NCBI GenBank assembly: GCA_964479045.1
Contig: CAYZJI010000003.1
Coordinates: forward strand, 124,001-188,000
Direction of reading: 5' to 3'
Origin: 2-02-FULL-47-50 sp964479045
Lineage (GTDB): Bacteria > Pseudomonadota > Gammaproteobacteria > Eutrophobiales > Eutrophobiaceae
Length of the DNA: 64,000 bases
In this document: positions 24,882-32,633 of the stretch, piece by piece
Layout: every line of letters begins with the position of its first letter
How positions within the stretch are numbered: the first letter of the stretch is position 1
Program-made: the position numbers and the translations under genes
The notes under the pieces: model-generated
The model's database searches: none
What the model was told of the DNA's origin: nothing
What the model saw: only the letters and a program-made list of their open reading frames with translations

Positions 24882-25137
24882 GGGCGACCTCCAGGAATTT
24901 ATATACATCGGCATCCAGGTCCACACCCGGAAAGGTGCGATGTAAATCATCCAGTATATGGTTAAGTGTAGACTGTCCGTCACACCGCTTCATGATTTCG
25001 CCAGCGCTGGGACTGAGTTTGACCATGCCCTCGGGATAGTGCTCGACTTAACAGTTCTGTGCCTCTTCGCTCTGTAAGCGGAAGGTAGGCGCCAGCTTTG
25101 GTATATCTGTTGCGATGTAGGTTTCAGCCATATTCAT
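24844..25137 (-). pseudogene. pqqD: pqqD interrupted by an in-frame TAA
   Basis: The frame opens at ATG 25137, which overlaps the pqqC stop (ATGA), and continues as a normal PqqD: LAPTFRLQSEEAQNC, then TAA at 25050-25048, then VEHYPEGMVKLSPSAGEIMK to WIRKSNAV. Codon 30 is the stop; family members have an aromatic or histidine codon there (e.g. NC-H/Y-V), so TAT/TAC to TAA is a one-base change. Both sides remain in the same frame and intact. PqqD is a ~90-residue peptide chaperone for PqqA. Restart at an internal ATG (25026) would give a 60-residue fragment without the N-terminal strands. Either a real nonsense mutation or a base error in the assembly. Confidence 0.8.
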
Positions 25138-25862
25138 TTACAGTTGTGATAGGGTGGTTTCTTTTCAATATACGCCATCCACATGCAATCCAGCATGGTC
25201 CACAGAATATCCAGCTTGAATTGCAGGACAGAGAGGGCATATTCCTGCTCTTCACGCGTTTTGTAATAATCCAGCGTTATATCCAGACCATGTTGCACGT
25301 CACGTCTCGCTTCTTTTAGACGCTTGCGGAAATAGTTATATCCCTGTTTATCGATCCACGGATAATATTCCGGCCAGTTATCCAGCCGTTTCTGATGGAT
25401 TTTGGGTGCAAATAATTCAGTCAGCGACGAACTGGCGGCTTCCTGCCAGGTGGCGCGCCGCGCGAAATTCAGATAAGCATCGATCGCAAAACGTACACCC
25501 GGCAATACATGTTCATAGGACAGCAATTCTTTACGCTTGAGCCCTACGGCTTCGCCCAGTTGCAGCCAGGCCTCTATGCCGCCTTCATCACCCTCCACAC
25601 CATCGTGATCAATGATGCGTTGTACCCATTGCCGCCGCGCATCGCGGTCCGGGCAGTTGGACATGATTGCAGCATCCTTGATGGGAATGGTCGTCTGATA
25701 ATAAAAACGATTGGCAACCCAGCCCTGTATGGCTTTTTTATTGAGTTTGCCGCTGTTCATGAGGATATGGAACTCATGATTGATATGGTAATACTTTTCC
25801 TTGGCGCGCAACTGCTGTTCGAATTCCTTGCGGGTCCAGGGTTTTTTTGATTTGGTTGTCAT
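25134..25862 (-). CDS. pqqC: Pyrroloquinoline-quinone synthase PqqC
   Basis: 242 residues, close to the usual length. Helical heme-oxygenase-like family with the conserved YYHINHEFHILMNSG, WVANRFYYQTTIPIKD, DHDGVEGDEGGIEAWL and YPWIDKQGYNYFRKRL. It performs the final ring closure and eight-electron oxidation to PQQ without metal. 16 bases after pqqB and overlapping the pqqD start. Confidence 0.97.
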   Translation of the reverse strand: MTTKSKKPWTRKEFEQQLRAKEKYYHINHEFHILMNSGKLNKKAIQGWVANRFYYQTTIPIKDAAIMSNCPDRDARRQWVQRIIDHDGVEGDEGGIEAWLQLGEAVGLKRKELLSYEHVLPGVRFAIDAYLNFARRATWQEAASSSLTELFAPKIHQKRLDNWPEYYPWIDKQGYNYFRKRLKEARRDVQHGLDITLDYYKTREEQEYALSVLQFKLDILWTMLDCMWMAYIEKKPPYHNCK

Positions 25863-25878
25863 GATGATCTCCCGGTTT

Positions 25879-26793
25879 TTATAAATGAATATCCATTCCG
25901 TCGTATGAGACTTCGATGCCAGCCTTGTTCAACACGGAACGTTCAGGAGAATCTTCATCGAGAATCGGGTTGGTGTTGTTGATATGGATCAAAATCTTTC
26001 TGGGTTTTTTCATGGGCTTCAACATATTCATGATGCCGTTTTCGCTGGACTGATCCAGATGCCCCATTTCACTGGCGAGTTTGTCACTGATGCCTTCCTT
26101 CGACATTTCATCGTTGGTCCATACGGTGCCGTCAACCAGCACACAATCGGCATCTTCCATATATTTCACGACATGCTCTTCAACTTCACCAAGACCTGGA
26201 GCATAAAAAAGGTTTTTACCGGTGTTAATGTCTTCAATACGAAAACCCATGTTCACTCCAGGAACAGTGTTGTGACGGCGGGGTGAAAATGGTGGTGCTT
26301 CGCTTTTCAGCGGTACACCGGTGAAACGTAATCCTGTCGCCTGTGGAATGGTGAAGGGTTTCTGGTCCAGCTTGACTTCATGCCAGTTCACACCGCGGAA
26401 GTGGCTGAGAATATTAAACAGGGGATAACCGGTGGTGAGGTCTTCCTTGACGATTTCGGTGCAATAGATGTCCCACGGTTTGTTGTGTTCCCGCAGGGTC
26501 ATGAGACCGGTGGTGTGATCAATCTGGGCATCACAGAGGACAATGGCACAGATGCCGGTGTCCCTGACCGCACGGCCTGGCTGCAGGGGCGGGAAAGAAG
26601 CCATCTGCGCCCGGATGTCGGGTGAGGCATTGAACAATACCCAGTCCACGTCATTGGCACTCACGGTAATAGAAGATTGCGTGCGTGGGGTGCTTTTGAT
26701 ATCGCCACGGCGGATACGGCTGCAATTATGGCAATTACAGTTCCACTGCGGGAAACCGCCACCGGCTCCAGTGCCTAACAAGCGTACATGCAT
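25879..26793 (-). CDS. pqqB: PQQ biosynthesis protein PqqB
   Basis: 304 residues of the metallo-beta-lactamase fold: starts MHVRLLGTGAGGGFPQWNC, has the cysteine knuckle CNCHNC, the histidine pair region CDAQIDHTTGLMTLREH, and IHINNTNPILDEDSPER near the end. PqqB acts as a hydroxylase on the PqqA-derived intermediate. First visible gene of the pqq operon; no pqqA is found upstream. Confidence 0.96.
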   Translation of the reverse strand: MHVRLLGTGAGGGFPQWNCNCHNCSRIRRGDIKSTPRTQSSITVSANDVDWVLFNASPDIRAQMASFPPLQPGRAVRDTGICAIVLCDAQIDHTTGLMTLREHNKPWDIYCTEIVKEDLTTGYPLFNILSHFRGVNWHEVKLDQKPFTIPQATGLRFTGVPLKSEAPPFSPRRHNTVPGVNMGFRIEDINTGKNLFYAPGLGEVEEHVVKYMEDADCVLVDGTVWTNDEMSKEGISDKLASEMGHLDQSSENGIMNMLKPMKKPRKILIHINNTNPILDEDSPERSVLNKAGIEVSYDGMDIHL

Positions 26794-27071
26794 GATTCGG
26801 ATTACCTTTCCTCAATCTCGTACAGATGGATTTAATTAAGTCTGGCCTTATTGAGCGAATTCCATGCCAGCCCATATCTAATTAAAGTAAAATATGATTT
26901 ATTAATATTATTTCTTTTTAAATCAATACATTACAAATATAATCAAGAACGGGTATAGTTCTGGATATTCAGTCACCTGACCATAAAGTGGTTGAAATCA
27001 ACCATATTGCGGCCATAAGGACAAATCAAAAAACCGGCGTCAGTTTATCACTTATATAATCATCACCATTC
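26794..27071. promoter_or_regulatory. Divergent promoter region pqqB / methanopterin-type genes; no pqqA
   Basis: 278 AT-rich bases. I read all frames on the minus strand for a short peptide with the PqqA E-x3-Y pattern and found none. On the plus side TATAAT (27055-27060) lies only 12 bases before the ATG at 27072 and there is no ribosome-binding site, which would suggest a near-leaderless transcript if this is the promoter. Confidence 0.45.
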
Positions 27072-28547
27072 ATGACTGATCTGAAAAAAGAACATCTTCT
27101 GTTCCTGACCGGCAAGCTGGCGGAAAAACGTTTGCAACGGGTACTGGAATCCATGCAACCCACCGAATTCACTTATGAAGTCAGAAATATCGGCGTGAGT
27201 GTGGCAGCACTGATGACCGGGCAGATGTTAATGCGACGCCTGAATACACTGGAGGGAGTGAATCGCATTATCGTGCCGGGACTTTGCCGGGGTGATCTTG
27301 AACAGGTTGCTCAAAAGTTCGGGGTCCCGGTTGTTCGTGGGCCTGAAGATCTCAAGGACCTCCCGCAGTTTTTTGGTCGCAAGGGGCGGAAGCCGGATCT
27401 CAGCCGGTTTGATGTGCGGATTTTCGCTGAAATTACGGATGCGCCGATGATCACCATCCCGGAGATTATCCAACGCGCGGAGCGCTACCGGCGTGATGGC
27501 GCCGACATTATCGACCTCGGTTGTCTGCCGGACACGCCATTCCCGCATCTGGAAGAGGCCATTGTTGCTCTGCATGAGGCCGGTTTCAAAGTCAGCGTGG
27601 ATTCTCTGGAAGATGATGATTTGCTGCAGGGTGGCAAGGCTGGTGCTGATTACCTGCTGAGCCTCAAGGAAAGCAGCAAGTGGATTGCTGATGAGGTGGC
27701 AGCCATACCGATTATTATTCCTGAACCGCATACAGACATGCCGTCGTTGTACCGGCTGATCGAATATTTCGATAAAAAAAACCGCCCGTTTATTGCTGAC
27801 AGCATCCTCGATCCCATTCATTTCGGTTTCATGGATTCACTCGTACGCTATCATGAACTGCGGCGTGAATGCCCGGATATCGGGATCATGATGGGTATCG
27901 GCAATCTCACGGAATTGACGGAAGCGGATACGACCGGGATTAATGCCATGCTGTTTGGTGTTATTTCCGAATTGCAGATCACTCATGTTCTGGCGACGGA
28001 AGTCAGTCCGCACGCCTGCTCTGCCGTCCGCGAAGCCGACAAGGCCCGGCGTATCATGTATGCCGCACGGGCAGAGGGCAGTCTGCCCAAGGATTTTGAT
28101 GGTTCGCTGTTAACCGGCCATTCGCGCAAGCCGTTTCCCTATTCAACCGATGAAATCCGGGAACTGGCGGCGGAAGTCCGTGATCCGAGTTATCGCATCA
28201 TGGTGAGTGAAGACGGGATTCACGTTTATAATCGAGATGGGCTGGTCAGTGGCAGTAGTCCATATGATTTATTTCCGCGGCTGGATTTGTTGCAGAACGA
28301 TGCGCCCCATGCCTTTTACATGGGCGTGGAACTGGCCAAGGCACAGATCGGCTTGCAGCTCAGCAAACGTTACAGTCAGGACGAGGAACTGAACTGGGGG
28401 GCGGCCGTCGCGCCGGGCAGTGATGCTGAAGCCGAAGCCTTGATTAAGGCGGCGCATAATCTCAAGGACAGACAGGCGGAATACAAGGAAGCGGGCGCCA
28501 CATTAAAGGCCGGCCACGCACAGAAAAAGAAGAAACTGAGCACATGA
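27072..28547 (+). CDS. DHPS-like protein, methanopterin-type (DUF6513/TIGR00284 family)
   Basis: 491 residues. An N-terminal domain (about 1-130) precedes a TIM-barrel part with dihydropteroate-synthase character: RDGADIIDLGCLPDTPFPH, KVSVDSLEDDDLLQGGKAG, GIMMGIGNLTELTEADTTG. Proteins of this family are found in methanogens and in methylotrophs with methanopterin, where they belong to pterin-cofactor synthesis. First gene of a tightly coupled group (overlap of 4 bases with the next gene). The biochemical step is not settled to my knowledge. Confidence 0.85.
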   Translation: MTDLKKEHLLFLTGKLAEKRLQRVLESMQPTEFTYEVRNIGVSVAALMTGQMLMRRLNTLEGVNRIIVPGLCRGDLEQVAQKFGVPVVRGPEDLKDLPQFFGRKGRKPDLSRFDVRIFAEITDAPMITIPEIIQRAERYRRDGADIIDLGCLPDTPFPHLEEAIVALHEAGFKVSVDSLEDDDLLQGGKAGADYLLSLKESSKWIADEVAAIPIIIPEPHTDMPSLYRLIEYFDKKNRPFIADSILDPIHFGFMDSLVRYHELRRECPDIGIMMGIGNLTELTEADTTGINAMLFGVISELQITHVLATEVSPHACSAVREADKARRIMYAARAEGSLPKDFDGSLLTGHSRKPFPYSTDEIRELAAEVRDPSYRIMVSEDGIHVYNRDGLVSGSSPYDLFPRLDLLQNDAPHAFYMGVELAKAQIGLQLSKRYSQDEELNWGAAVAPGSDAEAEALIKAAHNLKDRQAEYKEAGATLKAGHAQKKKKLST

Positions 28548-29122
28548 TCCGCGAGACTATTATTACAACGCTCAATGCCGATGACACGGCGCAAATCGCG
28601 CCGATGGGTATCCGCGAACAGGATGGATTGATCGTGATTGCGCCGTTCAAACCCTCTACGACACTCGAAAATCTGAAGCGGAGCGGACAGGCGGTTGTCA
28701 ATCTAACCGATGATGTGCGGGTATTTGCCGGTTGCCTTACCGGCCGCTATGACTGGCCGGTGGTCCCGGCAACCTCATTCAAAGGCATGCGCCTGCAAAA
28801 TTCATTGAGCCACATGGAAGTCGTTGTGGATCGTGTTGAAGATGACAACTTGCGGCCGCGTTTTTTCTGCAAGGTACAACATCAGGAAACACACCGGCCG
28901 TTTGCCGGATTTAACCGTGCCCAGGCAGCCGTGCTGGAGCTTGCCATACTGGTCAGCCGTTTACACATGCTGCCGGCGGAGAAAATTGATGCAGAAGTCC
29001 GCTATCTGGAAATTGCTATCGAAAAAACGGCAGGCAATCATGAACGCGAAGCCTGGAACTGGTTGATTGACAAAATAACCGATTTCCGGCAACGGGAAGC
29101 TGCAAAGGAGCGCATGGTATGA
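28544..29122 (+). CDS. DUF447 family protein
   Basis: 192 residues starting MIRETIITTLNADDTAQIAP and containing MGIREQDGLIVIAPFKPSTT and the late helix NHEREAWNWLIDKITDFRQ. DUF447 proteins have a flavin-binding split-barrel fold and recur in the methanopterin C1 gene clusters of methylotrophs and in methanogens. It overlaps both neighbours by four bases, so it is translationally coupled within this group. A role in C1-cofactor synthesis is inferred from context. Confidence 0.85.
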   Translation: MIRETIITTLNADDTAQIAPMGIREQDGLIVIAPFKPSTTLENLKRSGQAVVNLTDDVRVFAGCLTGRYDWPVVPATSFKGMRLQNSLSHMEVVVDRVEDDNLRPRFFCKVQHQETHRPFAGFNRAQAAVLELAILVSRLHMLPAEKIDAEVRYLEIAIEKTAGNHEREAWNWLIDKITDFRQREAAKERMV

Positions 29123-29838
29123 CTCGCTTTCTGGCCAGTATTTCCAATACCGATGAAGCCTCTTTGTTGCTTGCCGCCGGTGCAGACATTATTGATATCA
29201 AGGACCCGCATAAAGGCGCACTGGGGGCTGTAGAGCACGCTGTGATCCGGGACATTGTGCAGAAAATTTCCGGCCGGGTACTGACCAGCGCCACCATCGG
29301 TGATCTGCCCATGCAGACGGAAGTGATTTCCGCAGCAATTGATGCTATGCGAAAAACAGGCGTGGATATTATCAAGGTCGGAATATTTGCATCTTCAGTT
29401 CCGGCGCGGATTCTGGACATGATCAGGCAACACACGTGTAACGATTGCCAGGTGGTACTGGTATTCTTCGCCGACATGCAGCCGTACATCCAAAATTTTT
29501 CCACACTGGCTGAAACCGGGATCTATGGCGTCATGCTGGATACGGCAGACAAAACCAGGGGTTCGTTACGGTCGCACCTGAATGATCAGGCCTTGAATGA
29601 ATTTGTCAGCTCTGGCCGTGCCTCCGGTTTGTTAACAGGACTGGCAGGCTCTCTGAAACTGACTGATATTCCGTCGTTGCTGAAAGTCAGGCCGGATTAT
29701 CTGGGTTTCCGCAGTGCGTTGTGCGACAGACAACAACGGCAGGGAGTGATAGACGCCAGCGCTGTGCATAATGTGCGGGCCATGATCCCGGTAAATCACA
29801 GCTATACTTACAACAATAACCTGATCGCTAACGTGTAA
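29119..29838 (+). CDS. mfnB: (5-formylfuran-3-yl)methyl phosphate synthase (MfnB)
   Basis: 239 residues beginning MTRFLASISNTDEASLLLAA, with the family stretch ADIIDIKDPHKGALGA. Lysines K28 (IDIKDP) and K86 (DIIKVGIF) match the two active-site lysines of the Methanocaldococcus enzyme. It makes the furan precursor of methanofuran/methylofuran from two triose-phosphate molecules. Its presence next to DHPS-like and DUF447 genes strongly suggests that the organism makes the methanofuran/methanopterin cofactors used to oxidise formaldehyde. Confidence 0.92.
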   Translation: MTRFLASISNTDEASLLLAAGADIIDIKDPHKGALGAVEHAVIRDIVQKISGRVLTSATIGDLPMQTEVISAAIDAMRKTGVDIIKVGIFASSVPARILDMIRQHTCNDCQVVLVFFADMQPYIQNFSTLAETGIYGVMLDTADKTRGSLRSHLNDQALNEFVSSGRASGLLTGLAGSLKLTDIPSLLKVRPDYLGFRSALCDRQQRQGVIDASAVHNVRAMIPVNHSYTYNNNLIANV

Positions 29839-29856
29839 ATTCCGGAGCAGACTGAT

Positions 29857-30246
29857 ATGGCACAGTGGCGCAAGAAAGAAAAAGACGCGACGTACACCGA
29901 AGACGAAATTAATGCCCGGCTCAAAGACGAGCTGCCAAACTGGTATTACGAAGACGGCTGGATCCGGCGTAAATACAAGACCAGTGGCTGGAAAGGCACA
30001 CTGATGGTGGTGACGACAGTCGGACACTTGTCTGAAGCAGCATTTCATCATCCCGATCTTACGGTGTCGTATGCGTTTGTGATTGTGAAATTGATGAACC
30101 ATGCCGCCAAGGGGATCACCAACAAGGATTTCGAACTCGCCAAAAAGATTGAGGATGTCATTATGTGGCAGCCCGGCAAGGAAGAGGGCAGCGCACTGGA
30201 AGGCACCCCGGACGATCCGCGGTTCAAGTATATTAAATACGATTAA
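29857..30246 (+). CDS. Pterin-4a-carbinolamine dehydratase family protein
   Basis: 129 residues. The dehydratase motif E-x3-H-H-P-x5-Y-x9-H is complete: EAAFHHPDLTVSYAFVIVKL followed by MNH and a conserved D in TNKDFE. A 28-residue charged extension precedes the core domain. This type accompanies methanopterin genes in methylotrophs, where it probably acts on pterins during cofactor synthesis. GGAG lies before the ATG, 18 bases after mfnB. Confidence 0.9.
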   Translation: MAQWRKKEKDATYTEDEINARLKDELPNWYYEDGWIRRKYKTSGWKGTLMVVTTVGHLSEAAFHHPDLTVSYAFVIVKLMNHAAKGITNKDFELAKKIEDVIMWQPGKEEGSALEGTPDDPRFKYIKYD

Positions 30247-30336
30247 AAATTAACGGCTGAACAGCAAGAACCGGAGTGATGCTACCGGCAGTTGGCATTA
30301 CAGTACTGACTGTATACATCATTGCAGAAAATACTC

Positions 30337-31191
30337 ATGAAGGTTCATGCTGGAACACGGCCGCTATCACACGCACAAACCGTTGCTGAAATATGCAGGT
30401 TGATTGAAACGTCCGAAACTCCGCCCAATCTGGGTGAACTCGCGGCCCATGCCGGCATGAGTCCCTGGCATTTTCATCGCGTGTTCAAGAACCAGACCGG
30501 ACTGACTCCCAAAGCCTACGCGACCGCCCATCGGGCCCGGCGTGTCAGAAATGAACTCAAGCGCAATCGCAAGGTAACCGATGCCATACTCCATGCCGGT
30601 TATAATTCCAACAGCCGGTTTTATGAGAAATCCGCTGAATTTCTCGGGATGACGCCGTCCCGTTATCGCGCGGGTGGAGTTGATATCGAAATCCGATTTG
30701 CAATCGGAGAAACTTCCCTGGGATCGATACTGGTGGCCTGCAGTGAACGTGGTATCTGCGCCATTTTTATGGGGGACGATCCGGATATGCTGGTACGTGA
30801 ATTACAGGATCATTTCCCACGTGCCAATCTGATCGGAGGTGACGAACAATTTGAGCTGTGGGTGGCCAAGGTAGTTGGTTTTATTGAAGCACCGGCCATC
30901 GGGCTCGAACTGCCACTGGACATTCGCGGCACGGCATTTCAGCAACGGGTATGGAATGCGCTCAGAAAAATTCCTTCCGGTACAACAGTCAGTTATACCG
31001 AGATTGCCAAACGTATCGGCGCCCCGAAATCAGTGCGCGCGGTTGCACAAGCCTGTGCCGCAAATACTCTGGCTGTTGCCATTCCCTGCCATCGTGTTGT
31101 GCGAAATGATGGTGGATTGTCCGGGTACCGCTGGGGTGTGGAACGCAAACGTAAATTGCTGGAAAGGGAAGCGGCAGAAAAAACGCAGTAG
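30337..31191 (+). CDS. AraC-type regulator fused to O6-methylguanine-DNA methyltransferase (Ada-like)
   Basis: 284 residues from ATG 30337 (a TTG at 30322 is the alternative). Residues ~13-112 hold an AraC double helix-turn-helix (LGELAAHAGMSPWHFHRVFK, AILHAGYNSNSRFYEKS). The rest is an MGMT with the acceptor cysteine C251 in AIPCHRVV. The N-terminal Ada zinc domain that takes methyl groups from phosphotriesters is absent, so it cannot sense damage as E. coli Ada does. Repairs alkylated guanine; possible self-regulation. Confidence 0.9.
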   Translation: MKVHAGTRPLSHAQTVAEICRLIETSETPPNLGELAAHAGMSPWHFHRVFKNQTGLTPKAYATAHRARRVRNELKRNRKVTDAILHAGYNSNSRFYEKSAEFLGMTPSRYRAGGVDIEIRFAIGETSLGSILVACSERGICAIFMGDDPDMLVRELQDHFPRANLIGGDEQFELWVAKVVGFIEAPAIGLELPLDIRGTAFQQRVWNALRKIPSGTTVSYTEIAKRIGAPKSVRAVAQACAANTLAVAIPCHRVVRNDGGLSGYRWGVERKRKLLEREAAEKTQ

Positions 31192-31201
31192 GGATATTGG
31201 A

Positions 31202-31681
31202 TTATTTTTTGCGTTTCCAGTGGCCGGACTTGCCGCCGGATTTTTCCACCAGCCGCACATCGGTGATGGTCATGCCGCGATCCGCGGATTTGCACATATC
31301 ATAGATGGTCAGCAAGGTAACCTGGACTGCCGTCAGTGCTTCCATTTCCACCCCGGTCTGATCCCGCGTTTCGGTGGTGATCCGGCAATAAACCGCGTTT
31401 TTGTTTTTTTGTGGTTCAAGTTCAATTTCAATGTGGGTGATACCGATGGGATGGCAGAGCGGAATGAGTTCTGAGGTTTTTTTGGCAGCCATGATTCCGG
31501 CGACGCGCGCGATACCGAGGACATCGCCTTTTTTATGTTTCCCGGCGAGGATCAGTTTCAGGGTTTTCGCCTGCATATGCACCGTGCCTTCTGCGATAGC
31601 ACGCCGCTGACTGACGGCTTTATTCCCTACATTCACCATGTGGGCCTCACCTTTGCGGTTAAAGTGCGTGAGTTTTGCCAT
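31202..31681 (-). CDS. moaC: Cyclic pyranopterin monophosphate synthase MoaC
   Basis: 159 residues from ATG 31681 (MAKLTHFNRKGEAHMVNVG, the normal start). Contains ARVAGIMAAKKTSELIPLCH and VEMEALTAVQVTLLTIYDM with the catalytic KSADRGM region. With MoaA it converts GTP to cyclic pyranopterin, the first step to molybdopterin. Convergent with the Ada-like gene. Confidence 0.96.
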   Translation of the reverse strand: MAKLTHFNRKGEAHMVNVGNKAVSQRRAIAEGTVHMQAKTLKLILAGKHKKGDVLGIARVAGIMAAKKTSELIPLCHPIGITHIEIELEPQKNKNAVYCRITTETRDQTGVEMEALTAVQVTLLTIYDMCKSADRGMTITDVRLVEKSGGKSGHWKRKK

Positions 31682-31764
31682 ACTTTGAACAGGATTCCGG
31701 ATCCACAATGTTTTATACTACGAGTTAATGATTAATCCTAATCACATGTATTATATATAAAAAT

Positions 31765-32004
31765 ATGACCGTCACAGTTAAATATTTTGCCAGTCTGCGC
31801 GAATTGCTCGGTCGCAGTGAAGAGGCACTGGATCTTGGTAACAGGACCGTTACGGTATCCGAACTCTGGCAGCAGGTGGCCGGCAGCCAACAGACATTAC
31901 CGGCCAATGTTCTGACGGCTATCAATATGGAATATGTGAAAGCAGATGCACGCATCAAGGATGGCGATGAAGTCGCATTCTTTCCGCCGGTGACGGGTGG
32001 CTGA
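31765..32004 (+). CDS. moaD: Molybdopterin synthase sulfur carrier MoaD
   Basis: 79 residues, beta-grasp, starting MTVTVKYFASLRELLGRSEE and ending FFPPVTGG with the C-terminal Gly-Gly that carries the thiocarboxylate. Two bases separate it from moaE, the catalytic partner. Different from the MoaD-like gene in the AOR operon. Confidence 0.95.
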   Translation: MTVTVKYFASLRELLGRSEEALDLGNRTVTVSELWQQVAGSQQTLPANVLTAINMEYVKADARIKDGDEVAFFPPVTGG

Positions 32005-32006
32005 CT

Positions 32007-32441
32007 ATGAAGATTGAAATCAGGGCAAAATCATTTAATCCGTTTGCTGAAATCCAGCAGTATCAGGAACAGATGCAGAAGAACGGGCAATTTGGTGCCA
32101 TGGCATCATTCATCGGCAGCATGCGTGATTTTAATGAAGGCGAGAGTGTGAGGGAGATGCAGCTTGAGCATTATCCCGGCATGACCGAGAAACACCTGAC
32201 GGATATTTGCATGCAGGCAAGTGATAAATGGGATGTGATCGATATTCTGGTTTTGCATCGTATCGGACATATCGAAATCGGTGCGCCGATTGTGCTGGTA
32301 TGTGTGTGGTCAGCGCACCGTGCCGCCGCATTCGATGCCTGCCGTTTCATCATGGAAGATCTGAAATCGAAAGCGCCGTTCTGGAAGCAGGAAACGCTGG
32401 AGCAGGGTAAACGCTGGGTGGAAAAGAATACGCCTGGGTGA
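32007..32441 (+). CDS. moaE: Molybdopterin synthase catalytic subunit MoaE
   Basis: 144 residues with ASFIGSMRDFNEGESV, LEHYPGMTEKHL, VLHRIGHIEIGAPIVLV and the lysine-bearing end APFWKQETLEQGKRWV. Together with MoaD it adds the two sulfurs of molybdopterin. A GGA-hairpin repeat starts directly after the stop. Confidence 0.96.
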   Translation: MKIEIRAKSFNPFAEIQQYQEQMQKNGQFGAMASFIGSMRDFNEGESVREMQLEHYPGMTEKHLTDICMQASDKWDVIDILVLHRIGHIEIGAPIVLVCVWSAHRAAAFDACRFIMEDLKSKAPFWKQETLEQGKRWVEKNTPG

Positions 32442-32442
32442 C

Positions 32443-32492
32443 GTGCATGGATGCACTAACGCCGCGGGCGCAGGATGCGCAGGAGCGGCGCT
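32443..32492. repeat. GGA-hairpin repeat downstream of moaE
   Basis: GTGCA-TGGA-TGCAC followed by a nested hairpin CGCCGC ... GCGCA-GGA-TGCGC ... GCGGCG. It shares the stretch GCCGCGGGCGCAGGATGCGC with the array near 19808-19830. Lies just past the moaE stop. Confidence 0.7.
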
Positions 32493-32633
32493 AAGAATCA
32501 AAAGAGTCAGTATCGATTGATTGTTAAACTTGGTACTGGCTGAGCAGTCTTTTAAAGACCTACTAACATTTTTAATGGGTAATACTGAATTCTGCCATGA
32601 ATCAATCGACACTGACCCTTTTGATTATGGATG

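Noticed and set aside
26794..27071. Possible pqqA peptide upstream of pqqB
   Set aside because: Short frames here, such as one starting MGWHGIRSIRPDLIK, lack the Glu-x3-Tyr core that defines PqqA.
27228..27821. 197-codon open frame on the minus strand
   Set aside because: Antisense to the conserved DHPS-like gene; no ribosome-binding site or known motif.
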